64,000 bases of DNA from contig JAALGY010000015.1 of the NCBI GenBank assembly GCA_032358165.1, positions 2,294,001 through 2,358,000 of the forward strand. Reading direction: 5' to 3'. The notes beneath the pieces are model-generated. The model saw nothing but the letters and a program-made list of their open reading frames with translations, had not been told where the DNA came from and did no database searches. Position 1 is the stretch's first letter; each line of letters begins with the position of its first letter. Below, one piece after another: positions 25,409 to 37,234 of the stretch. This DNA comes from Diplosphaera chodatii. Its lineage: Eukaryota; Chlorophyta; Trebouxiophyceae; Prasiolales; Stichococcaceae. The position numbers and the translations under genes are program-made.

Positions 25409-27276
25409 ATGAACCGCGGGCCTGCCCCAGGCCCAGTGTCTGTGCTGCGCGGCCATCAGACCGATGTGCAGGCGCTGACGTTCCATCCCGCGCTGGACGT
25501 GATCTATTCCGGGTGTGCCGTGAAGCGCCGAAGCAGACCCAGGCATCCCGCGTCTCCATTTCGCTACTGACAACATTGTCAACGCATCGTCCCTTACCTG
25601 CAGGGACGCCAGCGGCCAGCTGCGGGCTTGGGACATACCATCCGGGAGGCCAACAACCACCAACAAGTAAGCTGCACAGTACGCCAGAAAAGATGTCAAC
25701 ACCGCGATGCATAAACGGCACCAACTGAAACATATCAGCGTGCTTGCTGCGCAGACTGCACAGCAATGCCGCAGGAATCATTGGGCTGCATTGTCTGCAG
25801 TCCACCAAGGGCGTGCTGCTGCTGAGGTGGGATCTGCTTGTGTGCTTGTCCGATGGATGGTTCGCCGTTGCATGTGCGGAATTTGCTCGAGTATGGCTCT
25901 GCCAGCTGTGCAGTCAAGACCGGGAAGGGACGGTGCGGATTTGGTCGCTTGCGCAGGACGGCACACTCGCTGAAAGGTTGTGATCTGGTGTACGGAGACC
26001 TTCTTCATCCACTTGTGGAAGTGCTCAAGCTTCATCATGCTTTGACCTCAATGACATTTGCTGTTGGCCGCCATGTGCAGTCGGCCAACAAGGGAGTTTT
26101 GCACGCACTCTTACACCTTCTGCCGGTGCTCCGTCCTCGGAACCTCCGTGACTGTTCAGGTGCGTGTGTGTGTTGCATCTTCCGTAGTCGAGCAGAACCG
26201 TGATGTCCTTGTGGCCAGTGGTGGCTCATGTTGCACAATAACATAACCCCTGCAGGTTGATGAGCCTAGAGATGACACTGGGTTGGTGGCTGCACCCGGG
26301 GAGGACCCCGCCACAGCAGAAGTCTGGGGCATCCAGGTGTGCGTGCTGTCAGAGCAGTGGCACGTGGCTCGCAGTATCGACACCTTGCTCGCAGGACCCT
26401 TTACCTGCCTCTGATGTTTGGTCAATACGGTTTGCCACAATGCTTTGCAGGCGGCAGCGCGCCTGGGAACCTTCAGGCTGCCGCCGGGGGTCAACTATGG
26501 CATGTGCATGTCGATGCATGCATTCCAGCACGCCGGCCACGCATACCTGGCAGTAGGATATGAGGCTGGGCATGTAGCAGTGTGGCGGGTGTCAAACAAT
26601 TCCCAGCCGCTGATGGCGACGCAACTGCACAAGGAAGCTGTCATGGCACTGACCATCAACAGCACTGCAACAGGTGCGCCAGCTGTTGTCGTGCCACAGC
26701 TGCAAGCATGTCATCACGGCCAAAGCCTGCTGGCTGTTGCAGCTGCAGGGATCACGTGATCATACCCTGTCGTGCGTATCTGACGGAACACGCTGATGTC
26801 TTCGTCGCAGGTGGCATCAGTGGCGCTGCAGACAAGGCCGCGATATGCTTCCGCATGGACCTGGAGGCACGCACCATGGCCGTCCGTCAGACCCTGGAGC
26901 TGCAGAAGGAGGGCATCTCTGATGCTGCACTCCGAGCCGACGGCAGGGTGTTTGCCCTTGGCGGCTGGGACGGGCGCGTCAGGCTGTACAGCTACAGGAG
27001 GCCGGTGCTGCTTGCCATCTTAAAGGCGTGTCCGGCATGCTATGGGTGGCATGACCCCTGCAGACGTGCTGGCAGCTACTGGGTACAGTATCGCCAGCAT
27101 GTGGCTGCCGTGGTGTTGTCGTCTGCATCTGAGAGCATGCTTGCAAGCAATTGTTCTGCCAACCGCAGTATCACAAGGCGGGCGTGACAGCGGTGGCATT
27201 CTCAGGGGCGAACCTCCTCGCGTCAGCAGCACGCGATGGCTCTGTGGCCCTGTGGTCCGTGTACAGGGATGACTAG
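25409..27276 (+). CDS. GNB1L: WD40 protein GNB1L/ASTRA-associated ASA1-like
   Basis: A WD40-repeat beta-propeller of the GNB1L family. Yeast ASA1 belongs to the ASTRA complex with TTT proteins, which mature PIKK kinases. Nine exons: 25409-25512, 25604-25666, 25755-25826, 25914-25976, 26081-26159, 26256-26336, 26451-26673, 26811-27025 and 27169-27276, summing to 335 residues. Repeats include VLRGHQTDVQALTFHP, SGQLRAWDIPSGR, REGTVRIWSL, YLAVGYEAGHVAVWRV, FALGGWDGRVRLYSYR, and a closing YHKAGVTAVAFSGANLLA and ARDGSVALWSVYRDD. The insertion with AAPGEDPATAEVW is typical of the family. Intron 8 is GC-AG (TTAAAG|GCGTG). The start lies only 146 bases from the OTU gene start on the other strand. Confidence 0.93.
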
Positions 27277-27697
27277 GTGCAGATGCTTAGCAGTCAGAAG
27301 CCTGTGCGATGCCAACCCAGGCAGTCATCAGGAGGCCGCCTAATAAACTCATAAACTCACGCTATAAGCAGCAGTACTTGTGGCAGAGGTGGGGTGACAT
27401 CGACACGATGCAACCTCAGCATGCACTCATTATCATGTGCACCGTATCACATGCGTCCGTTGCTATCACTACGCGGGCGTGAAGCAGTAGCATCTACTAT
27501 GCAGGTTCGAAGACTGGCCACATCATCACCCGTAATCGTACCTGTGCGGAGATCAACGTCACGTGGACTGCAGCAGCACTAGCACTATCGCTGGACGTGC
27601 TCACTTGCGACTTCAGAGCTAAACAGCCAACGTGCATCAAGGAAGCGGTCGCAGCAGTCATTTCAGCACTCATTGCAACGTTTCAATATGCATGCGC

Positions 27698-28325
27698 TCA
27701 GAAGCAGCCTGCAAAAGCGCGGGAATGCGAAGGAAACCAAGTGAGGTCAAGGGGAGTAAAGTCTTCCACTCCCCACACCCAGGAGAGCTCCGGCAACACA
27801 GGCGGGCGCTGCTGCGACCGCGCAAACACCACCACGCCATCGCAGGAGCACGCATGGATACGAGCTGCTGATTTGCCAAAGGCGTACGGCTGTCGGGCTG
27901 CAGTCGAAACCCTATCCGGCGCGTGAGAGCGGTCCGCTGCCGGGCAGCTCGACGCGTGAGTTTGAAGATCCGCGGCCGCAATCGCCGGTGTGCAGGTAAG
28001 CGTGTTGCAAAGACTTCGTCATCGCAATGGCCCGCTGATCTGCGAAGCGGCACCATGCTATGCGGCATGCCTACCCGTGTGCATGCATGTGCATGATGGA
28101 TGTGCAAGCATGCAGCAGCCCCGCCGATCGCCCGATGCCATCAGGTGCACTATCTGCACAAGGGCTGCGACCCGGCGCACACTGTTGGACTGGCGCCTCA
28201 TCGGCAGCTTTGTCTCATCCGCCCAGTCGTCAAGCTTGCCGGGCAGCTTCCGCCGCTGGCCCGGCTCTGCGGCCGGGCCACAGACCTGCTGTGCACAGTT
28301 GACGCTGCAGACCTCGCTCGCCAAG
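27698..28325 (-). CDS. Possible small uncharacterised gene (tentative)
   Basis: No family recognised. The best support is a terminal segment at 27698-27897: it starts at a good acceptor (GTTTCGACTGCAG) and reads 65 residues to a TGA, including YAFGKSAARIHACSCDGVVV, then SWVWGVEDFTPLDLTWF, a composition unlike random GC-rich frames (four Trp, balanced Phe/Asp). A second open segment at about 28140-28325 reads KLPGKLDDWADETKLPMRRQ. The donor joining them and the start codon were not found. A plus-strand reading with a good GTAAGC donor at 27996 competes with it. It would fit the layout as a gene convergent with GNB1L and divergent from the BTB gene. Confidence 0.35.
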
Positions 28326-28623
28326 CGTGATGCTCGTGAGGGTTAAAGGGCGACACGAAGACGTGGCCGATCATTCAAAGTTGTGATCAGACCCTTCATG
28401 CACGTCAGGCTGGTGTTTGGGGCCCCGGCGTCGATGCTACATCCAGCAGGTCTATCAAGACGTAATGGCATGTCATGCAGGAGACCTGGAGGTGGCGGGA
28501 GGCATGCTCGCATGATGCCATCACGGCCACAGCACCCCGCCGGCAGCGCATGCCATGCGTGAGTGCGTCACGGCACAGCCGCAGCACCGCCTGCAGCAGC
28601 ACCAACGCTCTCTTGCCAGCACC

Positions 28624-31600
28624 ATGACGCGTGCACAGCTGGCCGCGGAGCGTGATGACATTCAAAAGCGCATTGCGAGCGCGCTGCTGGTCATGGCCGA
28701 GCCGCATGCTCCTGTGAAAGCGCCCGTAATCGTGCTGCAGGTGTGCAAACCGCATGTACAACATGATCGCCGTCCTGCAGGTTGTCAGTTCTGCGACTCA
28801 CACTCTAAGGTTGACAGTCACATTGGGACGCCTGCAGCATTAGGCTGCATGTTCTCTTTATGTAGGCGTGGCAGCACTCACACTGTGACCTGGCGCAATG
28901 TGTCTGACGTGCTGCAGGGCGAAAGAAACAATCCGTACCTGGTCATCGAGAGGCACCTGACGCCGGAGGTGCTTGCCGGCTGCGAGCGCTTCTGGAGGTG
29001 CCCTGTCCTGGCCTGCTCTGCATCCTGCATCCCGTAAGACTGCACACGGTGTTTTGGCCACCTCCAGCTAGTGTCAGTGGCAATCCGTCGGCGCATTGCT
29101 GCTGATGCTTGCTGTTCACTGCATGCAGGCTGGCGCGTGGCCTGCATGAGCCCAATCTGGAAACCTGGCGCCCTCGCGTCAACGGCGTCCAGCTCAAGGC
29201 CCTGCACGTGAGTGGCCTCTTCCGTCCCTCAAGTCAAAACCCGTTTGTGGTTGGTCCGGGTGTTGTGTGTCCGGGATTTGGGCGCGTCAGATCCGCAATG
29301 CCTGTTGCTGCTTGCGAGCACTGCCACGAGGCGTGCGCGCGCCGGAGGTAGTGACAGCGCCAACTGCCACATATGTGCCGTGCTCTTCTGTGCACGTGTG
29401 CGCTGCAGCATTGGTGCTCGACTCAATGCATGATCCTGATGGCTGCAGGGTGTGCGCTTGCCAGACAGCAGTGCAGAGTGGGGCGCAGTGCGAGCAACGC
29501 TGGAGGCGTTGCAACCTGCTTTCAAGGCCGACAGCTGCCCGGCCGCGCTGCTGGCTGACCTGATGACGCTCGCCGACGAGTGTGCTGCCTGGTGGGACTC
29601 TCGCAGCCGCTCCTCAGGTGCGAAACTGCAGCTTCATTCCTGCCCTTGAAGTACTTCCTGCAAGGCGTTGGAACAAAGATGGTTCATGTCTGCATCATGC
29701 TCAAGCAATGTGCTCTGATCCATGCAGCATCAGCACACGGTCATGTGCGTGTCACCAGTCTCCATGACACCAATGCAGGCAACAAACGGCCGCCATCACG
29801 GCCAAGCTCAACAGTGGACCTCGCGGCAAAGCGCCAGCGTTCCGCTGCGCGCTCACAGAGCCCCTCGCCTGCGCCAGGTACGAGGCGCCTCTGTCGAGCA
29901 CAACCGGGGCGCATCTCTCTGGAGGAAAACTTCTGGCAGTAACCCAGTGTGTCAAATCACCCCCGACATCTTTGCAGCCATCGTGCGTCACAGCTGTAGG
30001 CGTGCCCCGGTCCTGCACGCTGTCATGCATTGGATTGCAGCCTGACGCTCCATGGATAGCTATGTACACAGCAACGCGTGACTGTTTCAGGGTACCGGCC
30101 GCCCAGCCTGCCTGACGTCCTGGCACAGCCCGCGGGGATGCAGCCGTTCATGTGGCAGCAGTCGACGCCGTTTGGGGCAATGCCAATGCTGCCCAGCATG
30201 CCCGGGCTCCCCGGGGTGCACAATGGTGTCGTCATCTCGCCAGAGGACAGTGGCGGATCAGGTGCGGTACCACTTCCTGGAATGTTCACATGGGATATGC
30301 GTGGCTGTGGTCAGACCAGAGGTTATGCGCACGGCATCTGCTGCCCACAGCCTGAACACGGCGAGGCGGTGGAACACAGCTGCCCTCAACCAGCTGTCTC
30401 CTTGATGCACAGGCATGCTGGGATCCCTGACGCCGGGCTTCATGCAGCGCAACGACAGCAGCAACTCGGGGCTCAGCGTGCAGCACCAGCACCAGCACCA
30501 CCACCACCACCAGCGCACACCGCCACCGCAGGTGCCATGCGGGGTCCTGCACAAACCTGCCACAAGCTACTTGATCAAGTAGGTTGTGGGAGGATATTAA
30601 CGTACACATGTCGGCCTCAAGGCACAGTTGTATGGCGTGCTCCCACGAGCGAGCGCATGGCAGAGCCAGGTTGGTGCGCAATTGCAGGCGCAAGTGGTGC
30701 CATCGCCGAACCCGCCGGTGCACCGCCTGCCAACGCCCGCCGGCGAGTCGATCTTCTCGTTGCCGGAGGCTGGTCGCATGGTGAGCTCCGTGCATATTCA
30801 AGCTTATAACCATGGAGGGCTTCAACTATGCGCACTGGCTCAAACTGACACGGCATATGTAGATGCTGAGCATCAGGTGTGTGCTTTCAGCAGGGCGTGC
30901 AGGTGAAGGTGTCGCCGCCACCGCAGGAGACCCAGCCGGGCACGCCGGTGTCCACCGCTTTGCCCGCAAACCAGCAGCAGGTGTGCTGCTCCCTGCTGCT
31001 GAACGAAGTGGTACACCCGCCATCAAGTTTCCCGACTCTGTAACCTGACGTGAGTAGTGCAGATTGCCCATGCTTGGTATGTTCCTGGCCTGCAACATTG
31101 TCGATGAGCAGCAAGCTCGGTCCTGTCATGTGCAGGTGATGGCGATCCTCGAGGAGCTCGAGCAGCGCATCATCTCCCTCAACGTGGGCGGCACCTGCGT
31201 GACGACCACCGCCGCAACTCTGGCCGCTGTCGAGGGCTCCTTCCTGTGGAAGCTGGTTTTCATCCAGCCAGCGCAGCCCAGCCAGCGGACGCAGGCCGGC
31301 GACTTCTTCATCGACCGTGATGGCAAGGTGGCTAGCTTTGCTTCACCAGTTGCATCAGACAACAATTCCATGTCCGTTTACTGGGGCAGCGCAACACCCC
31401 TGCCTGTCCACCACACCCAAGCCTGGTCAACCCCTGCCCATTGGCCTCTGTATCGGTGCGTGCAAATGGAGTGCGCTCCTGACACCCGGCTTGACTGTCG
31501 GCGTTGCCGACATCTGCACGTGTTCCTGCAGCTGTTCGCACACGTGATGGCGTACCTGCGGGCGGTGCACTACCACGAGCCCGAGCCGGAGCTGCCACAG

Positions 31601-31975
31601 GGCGCCGCCAACCTGGCGCTGCTGGTGCGGGAGGCCAACTTCTACGCGCTGCCCGGCCTCGCCCGGGCCGCACAGGTGCCCCATGCCGAGCCTGCACGCG
31701 CCTGGCAGCCCCTGCCCGTGTGACTGGCACACAGCTGGCCTGTGTCATGCTGCTGACTGCCTCAGCTGTGCATCCCAAAGCTTGCAAGGACATCATTGGC
31801 GTGTCAGCTGTGCTCAGCGGTCAAGGTGCATCTTGTGGCGCAGGCTGCGCTGGACAAGCAGGCGGCGGCCCCGCCGACGCACAAGCTGGCGATCGACATC
31901 CGGATCGACGACGCGGGCCGCGGCACCGTGTCCAGCTGCCGCCTGGACGCCGAGCTGCCCAGCAATGGCTTCTGA
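28624..31975 (+). CDS. BTB/POZ (potassium-channel T1-like, KCTD-type) domain protein
   Basis: A BTB protein of the T1/KCTD class, often a substrate adaptor for CUL3 ubiquitin ligases; the partner is unknown. Exons: 28624-28740, 28918-28997, 29129-29207, 29449-29617, 29779-29877, 30091-30261, 30413-30531, 30628-30780, 30894-30980, 31136-31327, 31532-31675 and 31826-31975, giving 519 residues with agreeing phases. The N-terminal third (RNNPYLVIERHLTPEVL; EPNLETWRPRVNGVQL) matches nothing I know. A Pro/Ser/His-rich linker with a QHQHQHHHHHQ run and an RPPSRPSS...AKRQR basic patch follows, then the BTB: ISLNVGGTCVTTTAATL, SFLWKLVF, FFIDRDGK, and FAHVMAYLRAVHYHEPEPEL with LVREANFYALPGLA. Exon 8's acceptor is less certain. 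It ends with a 50-residue domain of unknown type. Confidence 0.85.
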
Positions 31976-33053
31976 GCCGCCCTGTGCTGGAGCCTCGGAA
32001 GCTGCTGACGGCCATGCTGCGCCCGGCGGCTGGGCGACCAGCTGCCTGGCAGGCACTGGCCGCCCCGTCACTGTGGCTGCGCTGTGCGGCAAGCCCCTGG
32101 CATACATCCTGATCGTGGCAGGGGCCTCACACGACTACACCAGGCAGCGCAGCAGAGACGGGGATCAAGATGCTGACAGTGCCCCTAGCAAAGACTATTA
32201 TGCTGCCTCCCTCTCCGCATTGTGCATGGGGATGGGAGGGTCTGAGCATGCCCCAGGGATTGCACCCAACCTGGGAGCTGCCAGGTACCTTGGCACTTAT
32301 GTTGTTCTGGTTCCCCATCAAACACTCTCTACATAATCTTTTCCCATTCCTGTGGTTTGGGCAGTGGCCTGCCGCTATCCATGGCTGCGCAGGCAGCACT
32401 GCCTATCCGCTTGAGCTGGATTGGCCGTGATCACATCTGCGAATCAGACAACACAGTGCTGCTGGGCTGTCTGCATGGAGGCAGCCCAGCAGTGCTGTCA
32501 ATCGGTTAGGCCTTGGGGTTTGTTATGCTAGCTGGCATGGTGTCATCACATGCATGAGCACCATGGTTTCCTGCCTGGCCACCTGACCGCTGTGGCCAGG
32601 TCGATTTCATGCTGAAGACAGCGTAGCAGTGGGTGGGAAGTTCTGGTTGGATCACGCCGCATGAAGTCACAGCGGTGTTGTGATACTTCGAGGGGAGGGT
32701 GGGGCGAAGCACGCTGTAGCTGGGGGTTGCAGGACATGGGGTGGCCGACCAGCTGCATGGTTCGGCCGTTTGACCTCGTATCGGTTTGATCAGACACTGG
32801 TTTGTGGGTGGGTCAGTCCTGTTGTTGGCGCAATTTTACCAAGCCGCCATCGAGGTTGCAGCACTGCTGAAGATGAGCAGGCAGAAGCAGACAGAGGCTG
32901 CGGGGCTGGATCACTGCGGTGTTGCAACCAGCAAAGCGTGCTGCGGACGTTGTTGGCTGTCAGTGCTGTTGATCTGCAATGTCGACTGTCAACCATGCAG
33001 TGAGTCAACAGATGCCCTCCTACCCCGGAGCCTGAACCTGACGCTGCCGATCA
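31976..33053. other. Intergenic between convergent BTB and DCL genes, with a hairpin
   Basis: About 1.1 kb holding both 3' UTRs. No exon was recognised. It contains the hairpin listed at 32453-32498. Confidence 0.5.
32453..32498. ncRNA. Stem-loop, 17 paired positions
   Basis: Arms 32453-32469 and 32482-32498 pair over 17 positions with a 12-base loop: 15 Watson-Crick pairs and two G-T (G-U in RNA) pairs. It is intergenic, about 480 bases past the BTB stop. It could be a small-RNA precursor, a 3' UTR element or a foldback remnant; the sequence does not decide. Confidence 0.4.
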
Positions 33054-34492
33054 TCAACCCCGCCTGCCGCGCCCTCGGCCCCTGCCACCCCCTCGGCCCC
33101 GCCCCCTGCCTCCCCGACCACCCCGGCCGCCGCTGCCACGACCACCGCGGCCGCCCTTGGCGCGCGGCTTGCTGCCGCCCTTCGGCGGCTTCGCCTCATG
33201 CTCAGGGAACTGCAGCGCAGCAGGACATGCGGTCACACCTCAGGCACGCCCACACACGTAACTGCACGCCAGCATGAGCTCATTCACTGTTGGCTTGATG
33301 TGCAGGTATGCTACCAATTTGACAGATGACTGCAAAACTTACCAGCTTGGCGATGCATTTGCGGTAGCTGAAGTCCTCCTGCGTGCCATCACTCCGCATC
33401 ACGAAATAGCATGTGGACTCCATCTCTTGATGGCGCTTGATCTGGATCGCCCGAACTCCCGATCCGATCTGCAGCGACAACATGCCGGCCTGGGAGGGTT
33501 GTCAGATGGAAGAAAACTTTGGACCTGCGGTTTGCCAGGCACGCAGCAGCAGTGCTGCCAGCTGACATACGCACCTTGCTGTCTGGAGTGGGGTGGCCCT
33601 TCCGCAGAAGGTCCATGACCATGTTGAACTCATACTGCAGCGACAGCAACTGATTGTTCATGACATGCAGCGAGGAGTGCAGCATGTAGACGGGAAAGCC
33701 TCTTCATACCAGCTGCACAGGCGCCTTGTTTGGACAACGGCACAACATGCGCCAGAGGTGAGGCCGCTCCAGCACCTCGTTCAGGTCCTGGTCAGGTGTC
33801 AGCCGCGTGAGCAGCTCGTGGAAGTATGTGTAGCATTCCTCGCCGTTCGCAAACGTCCTGGCCAGCAGCATTGTGGTGACGCTCACAGATCACCTGATCA
33901 GATCTTTCAGCTGCCGGCCATGTGTAAAAGGCAAGAATGGCCACATGGCAAGACACAAAGCAGCAGAGACTCACCTGAATGCCAGCACTGTAGGTTCGGC
34001 GGGCTGCACAGCCTCGGCCGCCTCCCTGCCATCCTCTGCGTCCTCTACTGGGGCCGCGTCATCTGCACCATCGGTCGCCGTCGCCGCTGTATCGGCAGCA
34101 GCAGCATCATCCGCTTTCGCTGCGCCTGATGGCTGCTCCACCGCTGTTGCTTCTGCGGTTGCTGTGGCGACGGTGGCTGCATCCTCTGCATCCGCCGCCG
34201 GCCCTGTCTTTTGGCGCTTTGCGTCGGGTGCCGCCTCTGCCTCCGTGGCATCTGCATCCGTACCGCAATGTCTTATAGCCTTGAATAATGTTGACACCAC
34301 CTCTGCGGTGGTGCACAGGCTACAAAACTGAACGATTTGTAAATGGCAGCCATCGTCAGTCATTGCAGCGTGCCGCCATGCGCGAGTTACTACTGTACCG
34401 GTGACGGTGCGTTTCACTGATGCTGGAGCCGTGCTGTATTTCTCCTGATCAGCTGTCTGTGCATCCGTGGGTGCTGCAGCATCGTCCGCCAT
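33054..34492 (-). CDS. DCL-family (DUF3223) protein with RGG tail
   Basis: A DUF3223/DCL-domain protein. Plant DCL proteins act in plastid development and rRNA maturation, and the same fold occurs as a nuclear RNA-polymerase extension, so the role here is open. Six exons: 34399-34492, 33975-34251, 33776-33857, 33575-33634, 33343-33468 and 33054-33209, giving 264 residues. The first 120 residues are Ala/Asp/Glu-rich and lack a clear transit peptide, with a KRQK basic spot. The domain reads FANGEECYTYFHELLTRL, TPDQDLNE, MVMDLLRKGHPTPDSKIGSG, then YFVMRSDGTQEDFSYRKCI, the family signature. The last exon adds an RGG/GRG-rich tail of about 40 residues, typical of RNA-binding proteins and unusual for DCL. 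A nuclear or nucleolar role fits better than a plastid one. Confidence 0.9.
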
Positions 34493-34914
34493 GCTTTCCT
34501 GTAAATCGGAAGCGAGGATCGACTCACAGCCGCCTCTGAACGATGAGGTAGCACGTGATCTGCACCGGCATTCTATCAGAATCGAATCTTTGCTTGATGA
34601 TGGATTTCACCATGTGTATAACGCTGCACATGTGGGCAATGTGGGCCGCACGCAGGAGCTCGAGAGCTGGCTGGCTGGCTACAGGGCAGCACTATGGCGT
34701 GCTGGGTCCTCACGGACGAAGATCGAAGAGCACGTCGATCATCCATTCACCGTCGGAAGACCTATGTGCATCTGAGGCGCTATCTCGCCTTATCAGCCGT
34801 CGCCAAGCTGAGATAGCAGCTCCGATTGAGACTCGCCTGTTTGGCACGCGATCAGCGCCACCAATCCGGTCACCTTGTCCGTGAGCACCACAGCCGCATC
34901 GGATCACAGCTGCA
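34493..34914. other. Intergenic, divergent promoter region
   Basis: Separates the DCL (-) and NudC (+) starts. No RNA gene or repeat was recognised. Confidence 0.45.
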
Positions 34915-36661
34915 ATGAGCGGGGTGATAGAGGAGATCAGCGCCGGCGACAGCGCGTCTGACCGCCACGATGAGGCGCTGCACAACCTGCTGGCGCAGCA
35001 CGGCGACGACCCCGCGCAGCTGCTGGCCACGGTCTTCAGCTTCCTGCAGCGCCACACGGGCTACCTCGCACAGCCAGACGCCCAGCGCCGCGTGACAGCA
35101 GTGCTGCGCAAGGCGACGGGCGTGCCTGACACCGGCGCAGCCTCCGGCGTCAAGGCCGGCTTTTTTGGCGCATCTAAACCGGTGTGCAACTTGAAGCGAT
35201 ATGAAACGCCTGAACGCAACCTGCAACGTCGGCGTGCGAATGCCGGTGATGCTATGCATGGTGATGACTCCAACGTTTGGTGCCGTGTGTCCAGGCTGCC
35301 GGCAAGCGCACCACAGCAGCTGCTCCAGACACTGCCACAACGACCGCGGCGGCTGCATCAGCGACAGCGGACCCAGAAGCGGCAGCAGCGCCTTCGTCTG
35401 AGCCGGAAACAGCAGCGGGGCCGGCGGACGATGCAAAGCCGATGGAGGAGGACAGCGATGACGCATCGAAGGGCCTGAGTGAGCACAGGGCCAGATGCAT
35501 AGACATGTGGTGGACTGCACGCGCTGGTGCAGTCGACAGTTTGCAGGTGCAGTCGACGCTGCGAATGACATGGCCAGCATTGGCAATAGACATGGCAAGC
35601 AATCCCTTCATCCCGTGTTGCCGCCTCAAATGCAGAGCCAAATGCGGGCAATGGGCACGACCATGACACATACGCATGGACGCAGACGCTGGGCGATCTG
35701 TCGCTGACGGTGCCGGTGCCTTCCGGCACCAAGGGCCGCAGCTGCGACGTCAACATCACCCGCAGCCGCCTCAAGGTGCATCCTTGCTGCTTTGGCGCGC
35801 GTGCTCGCTGCCATGCCCCACGCACACACATTGTTTCCGTTAAGGGGCGAAACTTTTCAACGGCCATCTCTAATGTGACTGTGGAGCATACAAAGGGTGT
35901 GAGTCGATGGTGCACACTGGCTCTTCAGGTGGGACTGAAAGGGGAGCCCCCCATCCTGGACGGTGAGCTGCCCTTCGACGTGAAGCCAGACGACAGCATG
36001 TGGAACCTGTCGGATGGGCGGCTGGTGGAGGTGTCGCTCGCCAAGCAAGATCGTATGCGGTGGTGGCCACACGTGCTCAAGGGCGAGCCCGAGATCAACG
36101 TTCAGAAGGTGAGTGCGCGCGCAGACTGCAAAAACTTTTGGGGGTACCCACATCATGCAAGCCGCCTATGGTCCCAGGGGACCCACGCACGGGCCTTCTT
36201 TCGTGACGCGTGATAGCCGAGGCTGGTGATGGTTGCTGGTGACATCTAGGTGTCTTCCTGTGAACGAGGTGCAATACTGGGATGACATTGTCCCTAGACG
36301 GGTTGCCTACTAGTGTGTGCATGTGCAATTTCTGCACTGCAGGTGGAGCCCGAGAACAGCAAGCTGCAGGATCTTGACGGCGACACACGTGCCACTGTGG
36401 AGAAGATGATGTTCGACCAGCGACAGAAGCAGATGGGGCTGCCGACGTCAGACGACTCACGCAAGCAGGAAATGCTGCAGAAGTTCATGAAGGTGCACAC
36501 CACAAGTCGTATTGACAGCTGCTGGTGACTGGAGGAGCAATGGCGCTGTATTAGATTGTGGTTCATTCCTGCTTCCAACGTCCGCAGAGAGTATTCTCCA
36601 AAATGTTTGTCGCACGCAGGCACACCCGGAGATGGACTTCTCTAACGCAAAGATTGGATGA
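34915..36661 (+). CDS. NUDC: NudC family co-chaperone
   Basis: Nuclear-distribution protein C, an Hsp90-linked CS-domain chaperone working with dynein and other clients in the cytosol. Six exons: 34915-35181, 35295-35478, 35636-35775, 35929-36108, 36343-36492 and 36620-36661, giving 320 residues. The N-terminal helical region ([31 protein letters not shown]) matches the NudC dimerisation part. An Ala/Thr/Glu-rich linker follows. The CS domain reads [19 protein letters not shown], then [38 protein letters not shown], and [20 protein letters not shown]. The C-terminal signature is [20 protein letters not shown], with [16 protein letters not shown] at the end. Every junction is in phase. Confidence 0.96.
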
Positions 36662-37234
36662 CGGCAGCGCAGTTGTGGACTGCCATCAGACGCCCACGCG
36701 GAAATTACAGCAGGGACTTGCCACACTTGGTGTGCGTGTGTCAATAGTAATCTGCATACATTGTGCAGCAAGTTGCGTCGGGTTGCACACGACGGAGCAT
36801 CTGAGGAAGCAGGTACTCACGTACATGCAAGACCGAGAAACACAACCAGTAAGCACACCTTCTCGTCAGCATCCTGCATCCACTGCAGATCTTCCGGAAG
36901 ACCCAGACGCTTGCGGGCAGGTGCAGCCCAGTGTCAAGCCCGAGAATGCAGTCACGGATGGCACAAGCGTTGCTTAGATGCTCGAGGGTTGGCTTGCTGG
37001 TGGGGTGGACCGGAATAAATAGATGCACGCGCACCTCGCAGCTCGCCTCAAGGGCACATGCATTGAGAGTGTCACAACGTGCGGCGTCAGGGCAACCACG
37101 GTCGCTGATCCATAGGCCAGCTACTCTCAGAGTTTCACCTGCAACACGTCTGGTGTGCATCATGGCTACAGCGGAGCATGCAGCCCACACGAACAGGTGC
37201 CTTGTCCACGGGCCGCTGACGGCGTGCTGCGCTG
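36662..37234. other. Intergenic between tandem NudC and SPATA20 genes
   Basis: 573 bases holding the NudC 3' UTR and presumably the SPATA20 promoter. Open frames on both strands here show no family match. Confidence 0.45.
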
